From Bacteroidales bacterium (GTDB lineage: Bacteria > Bacteroidota > Bacteroidia > Bacteroidales > ML635J-15): a DNA stretch of 15,730 nucleotides. Each line of letters begins with the position of its first letter. Position 1 is the stretch's first letter. The position numbers and the translations under genes were made by a program. The notes under the pieces are model-generated. The model ran no database searches. It had not been told where the DNA came from and saw only the letters and a program-made list of their open reading frames with translations. Location: contig JAQVPT010000046.1 of NCBI GenBank assembly GCA_028701945.1, forward strand, positions 1 through 15,730. Reading direction: 5' to 3'. Positions 14,915-15,730 of the stretch are shown one piece after another.

Positions 14915-15055
14915 TTAATCATCTTGGTCTTCCCAATCATCTGGCCGTTCATCATAACCTCTGTCGGTCCAGTAGGTATCATTATTGGAATTTAATTGGT
15001 CAGAATGATTGTCAAGATCATCTTGAGTGTAATCATAATCAGAATTTAGTGACAT
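14915..15055 (-). CDS. Small acidic ORF (46 aa), candidate peptide substrate A
   Basis: The ORF runs from ATG 15055 to TAA 14915-14917. The product starts MSLNSDYDYTQDDLDNHSDQ, continues LNSNNDTYWTDRGYDERPDD and ends WEDQDD. It has 16 Asp/Glu against two Arg, two Trp (29, 41), four Tyr, no Lys and no Cys; the tyrosines and tryptophans are possible sites for radical SAM, glycosyl or phosphate chemistry. There is no signal peptide. The compact YWTDRGYDERPDDWED block looks like a conserved domain rather than random translation. It is the first gene of the minus-strand cluster and faces the divergent AAA+ gene. No strong ribosome-binding site is visible, as is usual here. Function unknown; peptide precursor is an inference from position and size. 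Confidence 0.62.
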   Translation of the reverse strand: MSLNSDYDYTQDDLDNHSDQLNSNNDTYWTDRGYDERPDDWEDQDD

Positions 15056-15357
15056 AACAATAAGGTATAAATTAGTGTGCCTACTCTATTATTGCTTTTC
15101 GGCTTCCGCATTTTGTGATATAATATTTTTTAACTACTTTTGTTCTTTCTTAGATACATTGTCGATTCAATTATTATGGTAAATATGCGAACGTTGTACT
15201 GTTGTAATAATAGTCATGCATGTCAATATTTAATACATTGCAAATATATGAGCATTTTTAATACAAAAGAAATAATATCTAAAGAAAGTTTTATAATTTT
15301 GCATTATGTAAAATATCATACATATTAAATGTTGAAAATAATAACATATTAGTCAAA
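15056..15357. promoter_or_regulatory. Divergent regulatory region of the cluster
   Basis: This 302-base AT-rich gap holds no convincing gene. For the minus-strand cluster there are two candidate promoters. One is TATATTTG (15248 down to 15241), a Bacteroidota -7 match giving a leader of about 180 bases. The other is a GG-N10-GC spacing typical of sigma-54 promoters (GG at 15107-15106, GC at 15095-15094), about 40 bases before the 46-aa ORF; it is weak outside the invariant dinucleotides. For the plus-strand AAA+ gene TAATTTTG (15294-15301) matches the -7 box. Other small repeats, such as ATACATTG at 15154 and 15233, GTTGTA at 15193 and 15201 and the palindrome CATGCATG at 15215-15222, could be regulator sites but may be chance. 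Confidence 0.4.
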
Positions 15358-15730
15358 ATGATACAAGAAAATAAAAACCTTAGAGAAGCAGCAGTTGAAA
15401 AATTGTCTTTTCATTTAAAAAACCCAGGATATTTTTCAATACTCGTTTTAGGTGAAAGTGGAACTGGGAAAAAATATATTATTGATCAACTTTTATTTGA
15501 AATAATTAAAGAGGAGAAATATGGTTTTTACAATGCTTTTGAAATTGGAGAAACTGAATGTGAAATTGAAAAGATTTTTTCAAAAGACATAATACTAATC
15601 AAAAACATAGAGGAACTTAGTGAAAAACAACAGAATATTTTATTTAAATTTTTATCAACTGGCAGTGATGGTGAAATTGGACTAGGTGAAAATAAAGGGT
15701 TAAAGAGAATTATATTTACGTCAACATATG
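15358..15730 (+). CDS. AAA+ protein related to sigma-54 activators, degenerate; C-terminus cut by window edge
   Basis: The frame is open from ATG 15358 to the window end (124 codons). Walker A is clear: LGESGTGKK, with Gly32 to Lys38, exactly as in the central domain of sigma-54-dependent activators. The following part aligns with that family in pattern: DIILIKNIEELSEKQQNILF corresponds to the usual LFLDEI-G-ELP-x-Q-x-LL segment, and KRIIFTST to the sensor I strand. At Walker B, however, the Asp-Glu pair is replaced by Lys82-Asn83. Only about 42 residues separate Walker A and B, so the GAFTGA loop that contacts sigma-54 appears to be missing. It may bind but not hydrolyse ATP. No N-terminal sensor domain precedes it. 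It is divergent from the peptide cluster, suggesting a regulatory or partner role. The rest, including any DNA-binding domain, lies outside the window. Confidence 0.75.
   Translation, partial: MIQENKNLREAAVEKLSFHLKNPGYFSILVLGESGTGKKYIIDQLLFEIIKEEKYGFYNAFEIGETECEIEKIFSKDIILIKNIEELSEKQQNILFKFLSTGSDGEIGLGENKGLKRIIFTSTY

Noticed and set aside
14818..15057. Plus-strand 79-codon open frame opposite the two small ORFs
   Set aside because: It is antisense to both minus-strand small ORFs, whose products have a more protein-like composition and fit the operon direction.
15046..15111. Minus-strand 21-codon ORF beginning MRKPKSNNRV just before the acidic ORF
   Set aside because: It overlaps the acidic ORF start and the sigma-54-like site and has no support beyond being open. 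A leader peptide cannot be excluded.
15154..15240. Direct repeats ATACATTG (15154, 15233) and GTTGTA (15193, 15201) as regulator sites
   Set aside because: They are short repeats in strongly AT-biased DNA and could be chance, so they are noted only within the regulatory region.
15140..15328. Plus-strand 62-codon open frame in the divergent gap
   Set aside because: It starts with a non-ATG codon in AT-rich DNA, has no recognisable motif and overlaps the candidate promoters of both flanking genes.
1..15730. CRISPR array or rRNA
   Set aside because: No regularly spaced direct repeats and no rRNA-like conserved sequence were seen anywhere in the window.

Overview
The window looks like AT-rich chromosomal DNA from a member of the Bacteroidota, probably Bacteroidales-like. 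Two proteins carry C-terminal type IX secretion (T9SS) sorting domains. Several intergenic regions carry the phylum's TAnnTTTG -7 promoter element, and Shine-Dalgarno sequences are weak or absent. No rRNA or CRISPR array is visible.

The left half (1-8999) is ordinary. It begins with the N-terminal two thirds or so of a polysaccharide flippase running off the left edge on the minus strand. A MmcQ/YjbR protein is divergent from it. On the minus strand follow a YkgJ cysteine-cluster protein with a T9SS-exported endonuclease/exonuclease/phosphatase, then a two-gene unit of a degenerate cyclophilin lipoprotein and a pitrilysin-type M16 zinc peptidase. On the plus strand follow a small lipoprotein, a T9SS cargo protein of unknown function and tRNA-Ala(GGC). 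A strong terminator lies just after the tRNA.

The stretch 9063-9337 holds short coding fragments with higher G+C than their surroundings, plus an 8-bp inverted repeat. It resembles the debris of a mobile element next to a tRNA gene.

The right half (9338-15730) is the striking part: a compact minus-strand operon of seven genes. In transcription order these are two tiny ORFs (46 aa very acidic, 45 aa very basic), a GT4 glycosyltransferase, a radical SAM protein with a short SPASM/twitch-like C-terminus, a nucleotidyltransferase-tyrosine phosphatase fusion, an SAM-dependent O-methyltransferase and a WG-repeat protein. All enzyme junctions overlap or nearly touch. A GC-rich hairpin separates the small ORFs from the enzymes. 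A divergent gene, cut by the right edge, encodes a protein related to the AAA+ domain of sigma-54 activators but apparently lacking the GAFTGA and Walker B residues. The arrangement is what one expects of a ribosomally made, post-translationally modified peptide (RiPP) system: abundant short substrates, tailoring enzymes after an attenuator, and a dedicated regulator. I do not recognise this combination as a named system. The peptide-substrate role is an inference from layout, not shown by the sequence.
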